Of a DNA stretch of 64,000 nt, positions 17,820-27,169 are shown piece after piece. This DNA comes from Nitrososphaera sp. GTDB taxonomy: Archaea > Thermoproteota > Nitrososphaeria > Nitrososphaerales > Nitrososphaeraceae. Positions within the stretch are counted from its first letter, which is position 1. Each line of letters starts with the position of its first letter. The notes beneath the pieces were generated by a model. That model did no database searches, was not told where the DNA came from, and was given only the letters and a program-made list of their open reading frames with translations. The stretch lies in assembly GCA_029263715.1 (NCBI GenBank), contig JAJUFP010000005.1:1-64000 (forward strand), written 5' to 3'. A program made the translations under genes and the position numbers.

Positions 17820-17832
17820 GTCCTACTGCACG

Positions 17833-18288
17833 TCAGCCCTTTCTTGCAGACATGAGCATGTGGTTGATCTGTTCCTGTAATTCTTCCATCCGCATGGCAA
17901 CTTCTTGCCGCTGGGCTTCAAACTGCCGCAACGCCACTTCGTACTCTTTGATACGCGCCTCGATGTAGTTTAAGGCGTCTTCCCTGCTCTTTTCCACCGA
18001 GACTCCGGAACCAAGATTAACAAGTATCTTCTTTACAGGCGGGACAACGGTCTTGACGTAGACGCCGATGCCTACCGGCATCAAGGCCTCTGCATCGGAC
18101 TCGGACGTTATCCCCTGTATAGTGGTAGAAGCAAGACGGGCCTCTTCCAATAATCGTGAAATTGTCACTTGTCGCGTCATGATATCGTTCATGTACGACT
18201 CGAGGATCCTTGATTGCTGGGCCATCTCTGTGATCCTCTGTTCCATGGCAGCAGCGTTTTGCTGCGCAGATTTATCGCTGGCACTCAT
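17833..18288 (-). CDS. pfdA: Prefoldin alpha subunit
   Basis: The 151-residue protein has the prefoldin alpha layout: an N-terminal coiled coil, a central beta-hairpin region (ALMPVGIGVYVKTVVPP and KILVNLGSGVSVEKS) and a C-terminal coiled coil. Prefoldin is a hexameric jellyfish-shaped chaperone that holds nascent proteins for the thermosome. I chose the ATG at 18288 (MSASDKS); a GTG 9 nt upstream is also possible. It lies just upstream of ftsY. Confidence 0.92.
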   Translation of the reverse strand: MSASDKSAQQNAAAMEQRITEMAQQSRILESYMNDIMTRQVTISRLLEEARLASTTIQGITSESDAEALMPVGIGVYVKTVVPPVKKILVNLGSGVSVEKSREDALNYIEARIKEYEVALRQFEAQRQEVAMRMEELQEQINHMLMSARKG

Positions 18289-18321
18289 CAAGTTCACTGT
18301 CCCAGCTCGATTTTTAAAGCT

Positions 18322-19341
18322 TTAGATTTTGGAAACCTTGAGCATGTCGGTCCACTTGACGGCCATGCCGTAACGATCCTCTTCACTTTTCATGTGGTTG
18401 TATATCTTGAGCATGTCCCCGGCATGCTTGATCATGCTGAACTTGCCGGCTATCTTCATCTGGACGAACTTGAACACGGTCGAGTAGATCTCGAATTTTC
18501 TTATCACCGCGTTTCGGTATGCCCCAAGGTCGTGCATGTTTTGCACGAAAAGGTCTGCGCACCATGTTGATGGGATTATGCCTTCCCCTAAAAGCGCAAA
18601 AACTGTGCCGATAGACTCCCCCACACCGACAGACTTGCGGCCATCGGTAAACGGCTCGCAATTTGCCGGCGGGCTGATTCTTACCGGCCTGCCCACTTTC
18701 TTTATCACTTCGCAGTCATGCTTGTGCAGAAATTCATCTACAAACCGGTTGTGGCCCTTTGCAAAGTCGCCGGCGCCGATGTGGGCATAGCCGTTGCCCA
18801 GGGGAAAGTACCAGAAATACCCCGTCATGGACGGAAAGGCCTTGAGGTAAAAATCGTCAAACGGCTCTTTGCCGGGTTTGTAGCGGACCTTGTACTGAAC
18901 ACAGGGGATCCACAATTCATTTTGCAGACGCGGCAGATAGTTCCGGTGGAGCCCTGTCGAGTCGACTATCAGATCAAAGTCAGGCTCAAGCTCATCCTTT
19001 CTTGGGGCTCTGCCAAACCTTATCTCGGTCCCCTTGATCATGTCCTGAATCAGCTTCAGCTTGTCGTAGCTTACCATCCCCTTCAGCTTCAGGTCAACAG
19101 AGTCGCTTCCAAGGTCGACGCGCATGTACTTGCCATCGTGCAGCACATAGTCTTGAAAGTTCAGCCCGCAGTTCTTGGCAAGGCCGGACATTACATTTTC
19201 GCAGGTGGCCCAGGCACATACGGCGTCATGCTGGTCTTGACGCATGCGCTCAAATCCAACCACACTTACGTCATGCATGTCGCTTAGCCGGTTCATCAGG
19301 TAGGCTCCTGCCACTCCGATGCCAACAACCGCGACCTTCAT
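18322..19341 (-). CDS. FAD-dependent reductase, geranylgeranyl-reductase-like
   Basis: The 339-residue protein opens with a dinucleotide-binding motif (MKVAVVGIGVAGAYLMNRL). Later come the family signatures DFDLIVDSTG, FWYFPLGNGYAHIGAGDF and the second FAD motif VGVGESIGTVFALLGEGI. This pattern is that of archaeal digeranylgeranylglycerophospholipid reductases, which saturate isoprenoid lipid chains. The protein is somewhat shorter than the canonical enzyme (about 390-450), so lipid reduction is likely but not certain. The start is the internal ATG that begins the Rossmann strand; upstream in-frame residues are not conserved-looking. Confidence 0.78.
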   Translation of the reverse strand: MKVAVVGIGVAGAYLMNRLSDMHDVSVVGFERMRQDQHDAVCAWATCENVMSGLAKNCGLNFQDYVLHDGKYMRVDLGSDSVDLKLKGMVSYDKLKLIQDMIKGTEIRFGRAPRKDELEPDFDLIVDSTGLHRNYLPRLQNELWIPCVQYKVRYKPGKEPFDDFYLKAFPSMTGYFWYFPLGNGYAHIGAGDFAKGHNRFVDEFLHKHDCEVIKKVGRPVRISPPANCEPFTDGRKSVGVGESIGTVFALLGEGIIPSTWCADLFVQNMHDLGAYRNAVIRKFEIYSTVFKFVQMKIAGKFSMIKHAGDMLKIYNHMKSEEDRYGMAVKWTDMLKVSKI

Positions 19342-19417
19342 CTCCAGTCTTTTGAGTAAGAACCAATAAAAACATTGGCTAACCACATGAAATATCTAAC
19401 GGCTATACAGACTAATC

Positions 19418-19618
19418 GTGTTGTCCAAACCTAAAATGAGGATCCCCGGAGCTGCACGGGCAGGAATAGGCCTTCTGATAATCGGAGCGTTTGCAGTCGG
19501 AATCGGCTCGTACTATGACAGGGGCGCAATTGCTCTCTATGGTCTTGCAATGGTTGCCGGCGGATTTGTCCTGTACATGGCTTCATCCATAATCGCAAAA
19601 AGGCGCCTGCAAGGATGA
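19418..19618 (+). CDS. Small two-helix membrane protein
   Basis: This protein of about 66 residues has two membrane segments (AGIGLLIIGAFAVGIGSYY and IALYGLAMVAGGFVLYMAS) and a basic end. A GTG at 19418, a TTG at 19421 or an ATG at 19436 could start it. It is divergent from the FAD reductase and ends 1 nt before the leuS stop on the other strand. The family is unknown. Confidence 0.55.
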   Translation: MLSKPKMRIPGAARAGIGLLIIGAFAVGIGSYYDRGAIALYGLAMVAGGFVLYMASSIIAKRRLQG

Positions 19619-19619
19619 C

Positions 19620-22508
19620 TTATTCCATGTAAATGGCCGGCTTGAACGGTCTTGCCATTCTGGCCTTTGCCTTGGGGTCGTATTTTTCCTGATCCTCTTC
19701 AGAGTGTACGATTAATTCGGCTTTGTTGGCTTCCTGCGAGATCAGGCCCGCAGCATCTCTTATGGCCGACATCTCGTCAAATGCTGCAAGTTTCAGCCGC
19801 CGGCTCCTGGCTTCTACCGGCGTTGACAGGATATCGTCCATTATCTTCTTGACCAGGTTTGGATCGGTCTTGACCTTGGCTGTCTGCGGATTTGCTATCA
19901 GCAACTTCATGATCTCGCCAAAGTTTGTCTTTCCGTTCATGATCTCAGACAGGACAGTGCCATAGACATGAGCTTTCCACCCTGCAGAAGTGTAAACGAC
20001 TATCTTTTTTGGCGCCAGCTTTGTTACCTTGATTATGTTTTGAAGATCGGCAAGGATGCTTGAAACCAGGAACTCTGATTCCTCGGCGTTGACATCTACC
20101 TTGCTTTCTTCGACCTGTGGCCAGCCTGCTTCAAGTATTGTCTTGCTGCCACCCATCCTTTCCCAGACTTCCTCCGCGGTAAAGGGGGCAAAGGGTGCAA
20201 GCATCCTTATCTGCATTCTTACATAATCCGCTAGCATTGCTGTCACGACCTCCGAGTTTCGGCGGCCCTTTGCACCAACCCTTTTCAGGTACCACTGCAG
20301 ATCCTGCTCAAGGGAATACAGGATGTGGTGTACGGCCTCCCTTACGCGCAGCCTGTCCATGGACTCGGTGGTCAGCGCCGCCGTGCGCTGAAGCCGGCTT
20401 GCCAGCCACCGGTCTTCTGGCTGCTCTGGAGTCCTGGGTGCAGCGGCTTTGCATTTTTCTGCCATTTCAAAGATTTCCAGCAGTTTTGATCGAATCCCCC
20501 GGGCAGTGTCAAAGGAAAAGTCCGCATCCTGAAGTATTTCCGCCGACACCATCATGGCCAGCCGGATGGTATCGGCACCATGCTCAAGTATTGCGGCACG
20601 CAGCGGTATGATGTTGCCCAGAGACTTGGACATCTTTTTGCCTTCCATCAGCACCGAGCCGTTGACCACTATCTGGGCCGGCCAGTTCTCGCGGCCAAAT
20701 ATTGCAACGTGGTTGAATATGAAAAAAGACAGGTGGTTTGGGACCAGATCCCGGCCGGAATGCCTTGCATCTACTGGATAGAAATACTGAAATTCGTTTC
20801 GGATCTGCTCCACCGTCTCTGCAGGGATGCTGTATTCCTGCGATACCTGCGAAGGATTCCCGTTGCCAAGAAGGACGTAATCAAAGAACGAGTCGGCGAT
20901 GTTTTCATTTTCTGGGATAGCCTTGCTGTTGACGTACTTGGCAATGGTGTAGTACGCCATGTAAATGACAGAGTCAGAGAGACTCTCGATTATCCAGTCT
21001 TGGTCCCAGGGGAGTTTTGTTCCAAGCCCGGATTTGCGCGCGCAGGCCCGCTCCCGGAGCCAGTCGATGACGTAATCAAACTCTTGTCGGATATCCTGCG
21101 GAACGATATCCATCTTTTGTATGCATTCATGCGCCAAGTCTTTCCAGTTCTTGTCGCTGTAGTTCAAAAACCATTGGTCGTTTAGCAGTTTGACGACGCA
21201 TTCAGAGCCGCACCGGCACCTTACAGGCTTGTTGACCAGTTCGTACATCACCGATGTCTGGCCCGCTTCTGTTAGCTGCTTCTTTACTTCATTTTTGGCA
21301 ACGGCCACCGGCATGCCAGCGTACTTGCCGGTGTTTGCCATCATTTTCCCTTTGTAGAATTCATGGGAGTAAAGCTCGTTGGTTGCTTTTTCCAGATCAT
21401 TGCCATTTGCTGTGGTTTTCTTGATGGCTTCTGCGGCAGGAATGCCGGTATATCCTTCAGACTCGATTATTATGACTGGCTCAGCGGTAGCGGCTAGCCC
21501 GAATTTTGCCTGTGTCTGCTTGTCGTTTTTCAAGTCTTCAAGGGCCTGATAATCAAACGGCGCGTGGGCAGGAACTGACATCACTATCCCGGTGCCACTT
21601 GCCGGTTCAACAAACGATGCAGGGTACATTGGAATTGCGGTATTGTCCAGCGGACTGGTCAACTGCCATCCCACCATGTCGCTTCCTTTGAAGGTCTTGA
21701 CGACGGTGATGGTGTGGTTCAAGAACTCTAGCTTTCTTGCTGCTTCTCTCGAGACAATCCAGTGCTCGCCATCCACGACTGCCTCGACGTATTCGACGTC
21801 CGGGTTAACCCACATGTTGGTTACTCCAAAAAGAGTTTCAGGCCTCAACGTTGCGGCCGGTATGACCACGTCGTTGTGGCGGAATTTTATCAGCGTGTAT
21901 TCAGTAAAATCAGGCTCGACATCGCCCATGGTATCATGCTGGCTTACTGGGTTCTGGTCCCGCGGACACCAGCCAACTGGGTGCGATCCTTGAACTATCA
22001 ACCCCTTCTTCCGCAGGGTCCGGAACTGCCAGGAGATGAACTTGGAGTAGATCTTGTCTATGGTGGTAAACTCTCGCCGCCAGTCCATGGAGTAGCCCAT
22101 CTCTTTCATGCCCTGCTTGATCTCGTTGTGGAAGTAGCTGGCTATCTTGACAGGCTCTACGAACGTGGCTATCACGTCATCGGTCAGCTTGTAGATCTTG
22201 CGAAATGTGTCAAGAAGATCCGGGTCGCCGGCAGAGACCCGGCGCGACATGCCAAGGATCGGTGTTCCGGTATAGTGGAAGCCCATGGGGAACAGCACGT
22301 TGTAGCCCTTCATGCGCATGTAGCGGGCATGGACATCAGCAAGCGTGTAGGTTCTGCCATGGCCTATGTGCTGGGGCGAGTTTGGATAGGGGTAGGCAAC
22401 CGTTACAAAGTACTTTTTTCTTGCCGGGTCAGGATCGGCCTGAAAGAGTTTTTGCTCTTCCCACCTTTTGATCCATTTTTCTTCTATTGAACGCCAGTCA
22501 AAACTCAT
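19620..22508 (-). CDS. leuS: Leucyl-tRNA synthetase (archaeal type)
   Basis: This class I enzyme charges tRNA-Leu. The 962-residue protein has HIGH at 47-50, the CP1 editing-domain TLRPETLFG motif at 220-228, and KMSKS at 625-629. A small zinc-like cysteine cluster sits at NKPVRCRCGSEC near 430. The length and the C-terminal helical extension are of the archaeal/eukaryotic type. alaS lies immediately upstream with a 1-nt gap, so the two are co-transcribed. Confidence 0.96.
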   Translation of the reverse strand: MSFDWRSIEEKWIKRWEEQKLFQADPDPARKKYFVTVAYPYPNSPQHIGHGRTYTLADVHARYMRMKGYNVLFPMGFHYTGTPILGMSRRVSAGDPDLLDTFRKIYKLTDDVIATFVEPVKIASYFHNEIKQGMKEMGYSMDWRREFTTIDKIYSKFISWQFRTLRKKGLIVQGSHPVGWCPRDQNPVSQHDTMGDVEPDFTEYTLIKFRHNDVVIPAATLRPETLFGVTNMWVNPDVEYVEAVVDGEHWIVSREAARKLEFLNHTITVVKTFKGSDMVGWQLTSPLDNTAIPMYPASFVEPASGTGIVMSVPAHAPFDYQALEDLKNDKQTQAKFGLAATAEPVIIIESEGYTGIPAAEAIKKTTANGNDLEKATNELYSHEFYKGKMMANTGKYAGMPVAVAKNEVKKQLTEAGQTSVMYELVNKPVRCRCGSECVVKLLNDQWFLNYSDKNWKDLAHECIQKMDIVPQDIRQEFDYVIDWLRERACARKSGLGTKLPWDQDWIIESLSDSVIYMAYYTIAKYVNSKAIPENENIADSFFDYVLLGNGNPSQVSQEYSIPAETVEQIRNEFQYFYPVDARHSGRDLVPNHLSFFIFNHVAIFGRENWPAQIVVNGSVLMEGKKMSKSLGNIIPLRAAILEHGADTIRLAMMVSAEILQDADFSFDTARGIRSKLLEIFEMAEKCKAAAPRTPEQPEDRWLASRLQRTAALTTESMDRLRVREAVHHILYSLEQDLQWYLKRVGAKGRRNSEVVTAMLADYVRMQIRMLAPFAPFTAEEVWERMGGSKTILEAGWPQVEESKVDVNAEESEFLVSSILADLQNIIKVTKLAPKKIVVYTSAGWKAHVYGTVLSEIMNGKTNFGEIMKLLIANPQTAKVKTDPNLVKKIMDDILSTPVEARSRRLKLAAFDEMSAIRDAAGLISQEANKAELIVHSEEDQEKYDPKAKARMARPFKPAIYME

Positions 22509-22509
22509 G

Positions 22510-25233
22510 TTATTGTCCTGCTCTCAAGGTTTCTTCTGCAGAAGCAAGCGCTTCTTTTATCTTGTCCTTTGACCGTCCGCCGCCCTGGCCAAAACGGTCA
22601 TCGCCGCCCCCGGACCCGCCTAGCATGCCGGAGATTTGCTTGGCGATCAGGCCGGCCTTGACTTTTTTGCGGGCCGTCTGTCCTGCAAAGACTATTACGC
22701 GCATTCCCTGCCCCCTGGCTACGAGGGCAACATAGACCAGCGACGGATCCAGCTCGATGGCCTTCTCGCCGATGGCAATGTGGTAGTCCTCTTCCACATC
22801 TTCGTCGTACATGCTGTACAGCTTGACATCCGGCTGCAGCTGCTTGGCCTGGGCCGAGACGCTCTTGGCGATGGTGGGCCCCACTACTCGAAGCATGGTC
22901 CTGACTTTTTTCTTGGCCGCCTCGGCATCATCCATGACCCGGGAGAAGGATTCTAGAACCTTTTCCCTGCTTGATCCAAGAGCCTGTGCGATGGTTGCAA
23001 GCTGGTTTTCCTGGTTCTGCATGTAATTGATGGCTGCTTCGCCGGCCACGAATTCCAGCCGGACAACGCCGTCCTGGATCCTTTCTGACTTGACTATCTT
23101 GACAAGCCCTATCTCGCCGGTCCTGCGCACATGCGTTCCGCCGCAGGCCTCGATGTCCCAGCCTTCGATGTTGACGATGCGGACGTTGCTTGTGGGAACC
23201 ACGCCTCCCTGGTAGATGCGGAAGCTGTACTTTTGTTCGGCATCGCCGCGGTCAAAGAAGTTTATCGTTACCGGCAGGTTCCGCCGGATGATGTTGTTGG
23301 CGGTCTGCTCTATCCTCTGCACCTCTTCTTTTGACAGCGAAGAGTGGTGGGTTATGTCCAACCTTGCATAGCCCTCCTCTTTGAAGGCAGAGTTCTGCCA
23401 GACCCATGAACCCAGGTTGTTTCTGGCCGATGAATTCAGGACGTGGGTTGCCGTGTGGTGCTTGGTGACAAGGTCGCGCCTCCTGCTGTTGACAACGCCT
23501 TTGACCACCTGGCCATCGACGATGCTGCCGCCCTCTATCCTGTGGACAACTACGTCAGCCTGCTTGGTAACCTCGACTACCTTAACGCCGGATAGCTCGC
23601 CGGTGTCCGGCTCTTGGCCGCCGCCCCGCGGGTAAAATGCAGTTTGGTCAAGCACGACATGCTTGCCGTCAACAACTCGAAGGACCTTGGCTTCAAACTC
23701 CCGGATGGATTCGTCCTCGTAGAACAAGAGCCTTGTTGCTGGCAGCCCCCCAAGGCCGCGTATTGGCTTGCTGGCCGGGCCAGCCGCAGCCTGGCTTGTA
23801 TGCAGCTCTGCAAGTTTGGTGTAAAAGGTCGCCGGCACGCTGGCAATGACGCCCTGCTCGACAAGAAAGTCCGGTGTGATTCCGTCGGATTCGTAAAGCC
23901 GGATAAGGTCTGTAACCGACAGACTGCCTGCCTGTTTGGCCTTTAGCGAAGCCGAGATGGTGTTCATCCGCTCCCGCGAACCGACGTAGCGGCTTGACTC
24001 CAGCTGCAGGATTGTTCTGACGTCCTGACGCCGGTCTTCCAGCTCTGGGTACATGGCCCGCAGATAATCAATGTGCATGTCTGCGATATCCTCGAGTTTG
24101 ATCTTCCAGCCCAGCCTCTCGATTATGGATAACGCGCGTCGCAGTATCACACGGAGGTTGTAGCCTCCCCCCACGTTGGATGGAAGTGCACCATCAGAGA
24201 TAGCAAACAGCAAGGTTCTGACATGGTCGGCTATGGTGTACACTGCCTCATGCGGCGCCACCATCTTTGCCAGCTGATCGTGGGGCATCCCCAGTTCCCG
24301 GGCAATGAGCATCTTGAGCTCCTTGACGTTTCCGTTGGTTGTCTCCAGTTTTGAAGAGACCGCGCCGAAATACTTTGACAGGATATCAGAGTTCCTCTCA
24401 GTTCCGGTCATGTCAAGCATCCTGTCCACCACCGGTCCGAAGCAGCAGTCGTAGCTGGTAGGAGTGCCCATGGTGATCCAGGAGAACCGCTCAAGGCCGG
24501 CGCCCATGTCGATTATCTTGTTTGGCATCACGCGGTAGTTGTTTTCATCGCCTTCAAACTCTGTAAAGACGGCGTTGCCAAGTTCAAGCCCCCTGACGAA
24601 ATATTCAAGCGAGTATCCAAATGCGCCGGCCCCCATCCAGACGTCTTCTACAAACGTTATCTCCTCTGGCCGGATTCCAAGGCCTTTCGTGAGCATGCCG
24701 TAGTCCAGCTCTATGCACCGGTCCTTCCAGTAGCCGCCGGGTGCATCGGCATTGCATGTCTGGCCGATCATGCAAAATCCTGTGTAGTGCCGGCCGCTCA
24801 GGCCCACGTTTTCAATGTCGTTGAAGCGAAGGCACATCTGCGGCACTATTAGCGGGTTTGCAGGAAGCTCAAAGACAACCTGGTTGCCCACAACCCGCTG
24901 AAAATCAACTATGGAGGCTATAGTAAAGTATAGATCGTCTCTCCAGCGGCAGACGACGGGGTACCTCCGGACTATTTCATGCCCGTTCTGTGAAAAGAAA
25001 TCCTTTGTCTCCTTCCATGCGTTTACATAGTCCAGCCTCTTGCTTGTAGGCGGGTTTCCGATAAATCCATAATCTTCGTGGTCCGGGCATAACTGCCGGT
25101 CAGTCAGCGTCCAGAAGTGCTTTCCGCACATGCTGCATTTCCGTCTTTGAAAGCCCACTCTGTCAAATAGGCTGACCCGGTAATACCTGTCAGGGTCAGA
25201 CGAAAAAAGAGTGGTCAGTTCCTTCTTTCCCAA
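22510..25233 (-). CDS. alaS: Alanyl-tRNA synthetase (archaeal type)
   Basis: This 907-residue class II enzyme charges tRNA-Ala and removes mischarged serine or glycine. The N-terminus has the archaeal zinc-binding stretch (CSMCGKHF ... CPDHEDYG). The editing-domain zinc motifs are HHTATHVL and, further on, CGGTHVRRTGEIG. The C-terminal region is of the archaeal DHHA1 type with a glycine-rich end (GGSGGGDDRFGQGGG). It is the first gene of the alaS-leuS pair. Confidence 0.96.
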   Translation of the reverse strand: MGKKELTTLFSSDPDRYYRVSLFDRVGFQRRKCSMCGKHFWTLTDRQLCPDHEDYGFIGNPPTSKRLDYVNAWKETKDFFSQNGHEIVRRYPVVCRWRDDLYFTIASIVDFQRVVGNQVVFELPANPLIVPQMCLRFNDIENVGLSGRHYTGFCMIGQTCNADAPGGYWKDRCIELDYGMLTKGLGIRPEEITFVEDVWMGAGAFGYSLEYFVRGLELGNAVFTEFEGDENNYRVMPNKIIDMGAGLERFSWITMGTPTSYDCCFGPVVDRMLDMTGTERNSDILSKYFGAVSSKLETTNGNVKELKMLIARELGMPHDQLAKMVAPHEAVYTIADHVRTLLFAISDGALPSNVGGGYNLRVILRRALSIIERLGWKIKLEDIADMHIDYLRAMYPELEDRRQDVRTILQLESSRYVGSRERMNTISASLKAKQAGSLSVTDLIRLYESDGITPDFLVEQGVIASVPATFYTKLAELHTSQAAAGPASKPIRGLGGLPATRLLFYEDESIREFEAKVLRVVDGKHVVLDQTAFYPRGGGQEPDTGELSGVKVVEVTKQADVVVHRIEGGSIVDGQVVKGVVNSRRRDLVTKHHTATHVLNSSARNNLGSWVWQNSAFKEEGYARLDITHHSSLSKEEVQRIEQTANNIIRRNLPVTINFFDRGDAEQKYSFRIYQGGVVPTSNVRIVNIEGWDIEACGGTHVRRTGEIGLVKIVKSERIQDGVVRLEFVAGEAAINYMQNQENQLATIAQALGSSREKVLESFSRVMDDAEAAKKKVRTMLRVVGPTIAKSVSAQAKQLQPDVKLYSMYDEDVEEDYHIAIGEKAIELDPSLVYVALVARGQGMRVIVFAGQTARKKVKAGLIAKQISGMLGGSGGGDDRFGQGGGRSKDKIKEALASAEETLRAGQ

Positions 25234-25281
25234 TTGGCTTTGCTGTTATTGCAGAGTACCGTATTAATGCTTTCGTAAGAG

Positions 25282-25623
25282 TCAGGATCTGGCCAGCGAC
25301 GATTCTATGAACTTGATGTAGGCTTCCTTTGGAGCAGCCCCGATTGTGCGGTTAATTTCCTTGCCGCCATTGAACAGCAGAAGCGAGGGTATAGACCTGA
25401 TGCCGTACTTCATGGCAATCTCCTGGTTCTCGTCCACGTTGAGCTTGGCCACCTTGACCTTTCCGGCCATCACCTTTGCTATCTGCTCGACGGCAGGCCC
25501 CACCATGCGACAGGGGCCGCACCATTCGGCCCAAAAGTCCACTAAGACGGGCAAGTCAGATTTTAAAACTTCAGATTCCCATGTCTTGGTAGTGATATGG
25601 GTAACAGCGTTGTTGTTTTCCAT
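25282..25623 (-). CDS. trx: Thioredoxin
   Basis: The 113-residue protein has the active-site WCGPC at residues 34-38 and the cis-proline loop GIRSIPSLLLF. It is a small cytoplasmic disulfide reductase. A TTG two codons upstream is an alternative start. It lies 27 nt downstream of secE on the same strand, so they are probably co-transcribed. Confidence 0.93.
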   Translation of the reverse strand: MENNNAVTHITTKTWESEVLKSDLPVLVDFWAEWCGPCRMVGPAVEQIAKVMAGKVKVAKLNVDENQEIAMKYGIRSIPSLLLFNGGKEINRTIGAAPKEAYIKFIESSLARS

Positions 25624-25656
25624 GCGCAAGTCTTGGATAAAACGGTATTTTAATTA

Positions 25657-25848
25657 TCAGCCGAATCTGCCGGTAAGCCCCAGCGTAACGTATTCTGATG
25701 CCAGTTTTATTACAAAGGCTATTCCGCCGACTGCGGCAAGGCCAAGCAATACAAGCCGGAGATGCTGTGTGTAGTCATCCCTGCTGGTCTTTTTGGCAAG
25801 CCTCAGCGTCTGGATGATCTCATTGATTTTACGCTCGACTATCGACAA
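25657..25848 (-). CDS. secE: Protein translocase SecE/Sec61-gamma
   Basis: SecE is the small single-helix subunit that clamps the SecY channel. The 63-residue protein has an amphipathic helix (INEIIQTLRLAKKTSRDDYTQ) and then one membrane segment (LVLLGLAAVGGIAFVIKLA). The basic K-K-T/P-S-x-D-[DE]-Y linker between them is the hallmark of archaeal SecE. The frame stays open 20 codons further upstream, but a strong TATA box lies inside that extension. Transcription would therefore start just before the TTG at 25848, which I take as the start. Confidence 0.8.
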   Translation of the reverse strand: MSIVERKINEIIQTLRLAKKTSRDDYTQHLRLVLLGLAAVGGIAFVIKLASEYVTLGLTGRFG

Positions 25849-25872
25849 CTTCCTTGACTGAAGACGTTTATA

Positions 25873-25884
25873 GGTTATATAAAA
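25873..25884 (-). promoter_or_regulatory. TATA box for secE-trx
   Basis: On the minus strand this reads TTTTATATAACC, centred about 30 nt upstream of the TTG at 25848. It decides the secE start. Confidence 0.6.
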
Positions 25885-25944
25885 TATCGGTTTCGCTGCC
25901 TCTAACACAAAGATGATTCATGCAGAACCGCGCTAAGGGTTTGT

Positions 25945-26412
25945 TTAACGCGATATATTCTGCACGGTATAGACGGGTTCTTTCTCGGTCCTTTGCATCT
26001 CTACAAAGGTTTCCGTGTTTTGTATGCCCTCTATCTTGCCGATACGCTCTATCACCACGTTGTGAAGCTCTTCAAGCGAGTGTGCGCTTACGGTCACTAT
26101 CATGTCAAACCTGCCGGTGACTTCCGAGACTGACCGGACTTCTGGAATCCTGATGAGCTCGTTTTGTATGGGCTCTTTGAGCTTGGGGTCGCGGTTTATA
26201 CCAACGGTGGCCTTGACGTTTATCCCAAGCATGCCCTCGTTGACTATGACTGTAAACTTTTTTACGAGGCTTCGCTTGGACAGACGCTTTATCCTGCTGT
26301 AAAGGACGGAGGCATTGACATTCAGCTTTTTACTCAATCGCGGTACAGATATGCTTGCATCCTTTGTAAGTTCGGACAAAATTCTCATATCGAGCTCATC
26401 AAACTTGTGCAA
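25945..26412 (-). CDS. Lrp/AsnC family transcription regulator
   Basis: The 155-residue protein has an N-terminal helix-turn-helix (DMRILSELTKDASISVPRLSKKL with a wing after VLYSRIKRL). A C-terminal ligand-binding RAM domain (TVGINRD ... RFDMIVTVSAHSLEELHNVV) follows. Lrp/AsnC proteins form octamers that sense amino acids or related metabolites. The target genes are not apparent; its own upstream region (26413-26590) is A+T-rich. The start is TTG. Confidence 0.9.
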   Translation of the reverse strand: MHKFDELDMRILSELTKDASISVPRLSKKLNVNASVLYSRIKRLSKRSLVKKFTVIVNEGMLGINVKATVGINRDPKLKEPIQNELIRIPEVRSVSEVTGRFDMIVTVSAHSLEELHNVVIERIGKIEGIQNTETFVEMQRTEKEPVYTVQNISR

Positions 26413-26590
26413 TTTATCTACCCTTTCTATGCTTATGAGTATGCGTTAATAAATGTAATTCTCAGGGAAATGGCTCATTAAAAAGTAATTACTTTGCGAT
26501 GTTCAACTTGAATTCTGAAGAACTTTTCACTTGATGGAACAGAATGCATTGGTCAATCTCAAGGACATAACAACAAAAAATAGTGGTTGG

Positions 26591-26821
26591 TTATTGGACT
26601 TTATACTTTTGTAGCTCGTTGTAGCTGATTTTCAGAAAGACTTCTGCACCGTTAAATCCTTCCACCTCATCTTTTGGTACCTTGTATTCGCGACTGGCGC
26701 CCTTGTATATGGTAAAGGTGTCTCCTGCTTCTGAAATTATGTTTCCCACATCATAGTTGTCGCTGGACCGCACGTTCTTGTGCATGACTCGTTCCCAATT
26801 AAGGATCGCTGGTTCAGACAT
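26591..26821 (-). CDS. Small PRC-barrel/DUF2171-like protein
   Basis: The 76-residue protein (MSEPAILNWERVMHKNV...) has the beta-barrel-like run NYDVGNIISEAGDTFTIYKG followed by EYKVPKDEVEGFNGAEVFL, similar to PRC-barrel or DUF2171 proteins found in many thaumarchaea. The role is unknown. I chose the ATG at 26821; a TTG three codons upstream is in frame. A TATA-like TTTAAATATTA lies at about 26849-26859, with an inverted repeat just beyond it. Confidence 0.6.
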   Translation of the reverse strand: MSEPAILNWERVMHKNVRSSDNYDVGNIISEAGDTFTIYKGASREYKVPKDEVEGFNGAEVFLKISYNELQKYKVQ

Positions 26822-26863
26822 TACGGTCAATTCTACGTATGTCGAACTAATATTTAAAAAATA

Positions 26864-26877
26864 CGCTCACTTGAGCG
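26864..26877. promoter_or_regulatory. Inverted repeat upstream of the PRC-barrel-like gene
   Basis: CGCTC-ACTT-GAGCG is a perfect 5+5-bp inverted repeat directly upstream of the TATA-like block of the minus-strand gene. It is a plausible activator or repressor site. Confidence 0.3.
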
Positions 26878-27169
26878 GATCATTGCATAATCTACCAACA
26901 AACAAACAATCACATACTGGAATTCAATCTATATTGTAAAAACTCTATGTTTTTTGATTTTTCAAGTTTGGTTGCAGCAGTACCTTGGTGCTCTGGCTTC
27001 ACAAGACAGAATCAGGTATTCCATAAAATTCTGTACAACCCGATCAGTACAATTAATCTTCACGGCACAATGTTTTAAAAAATCTGATGACAAGTGTTCA
27101 TATCGAAATAGCGCATCAGTCCTTCAGAACAAGATCATACTTCCTGCGTTCTGTTTTTTGACGCAGTTA

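Noticed and set aside
26950-27130. Minus-strand frame resembling a transposase N-terminus (RYEHLSSDFLKHCAVKI)
   Set aside because: Only about 50 residues, no catalytic motif and no flanking repeats; the resemblance is too weak to call a remnant.
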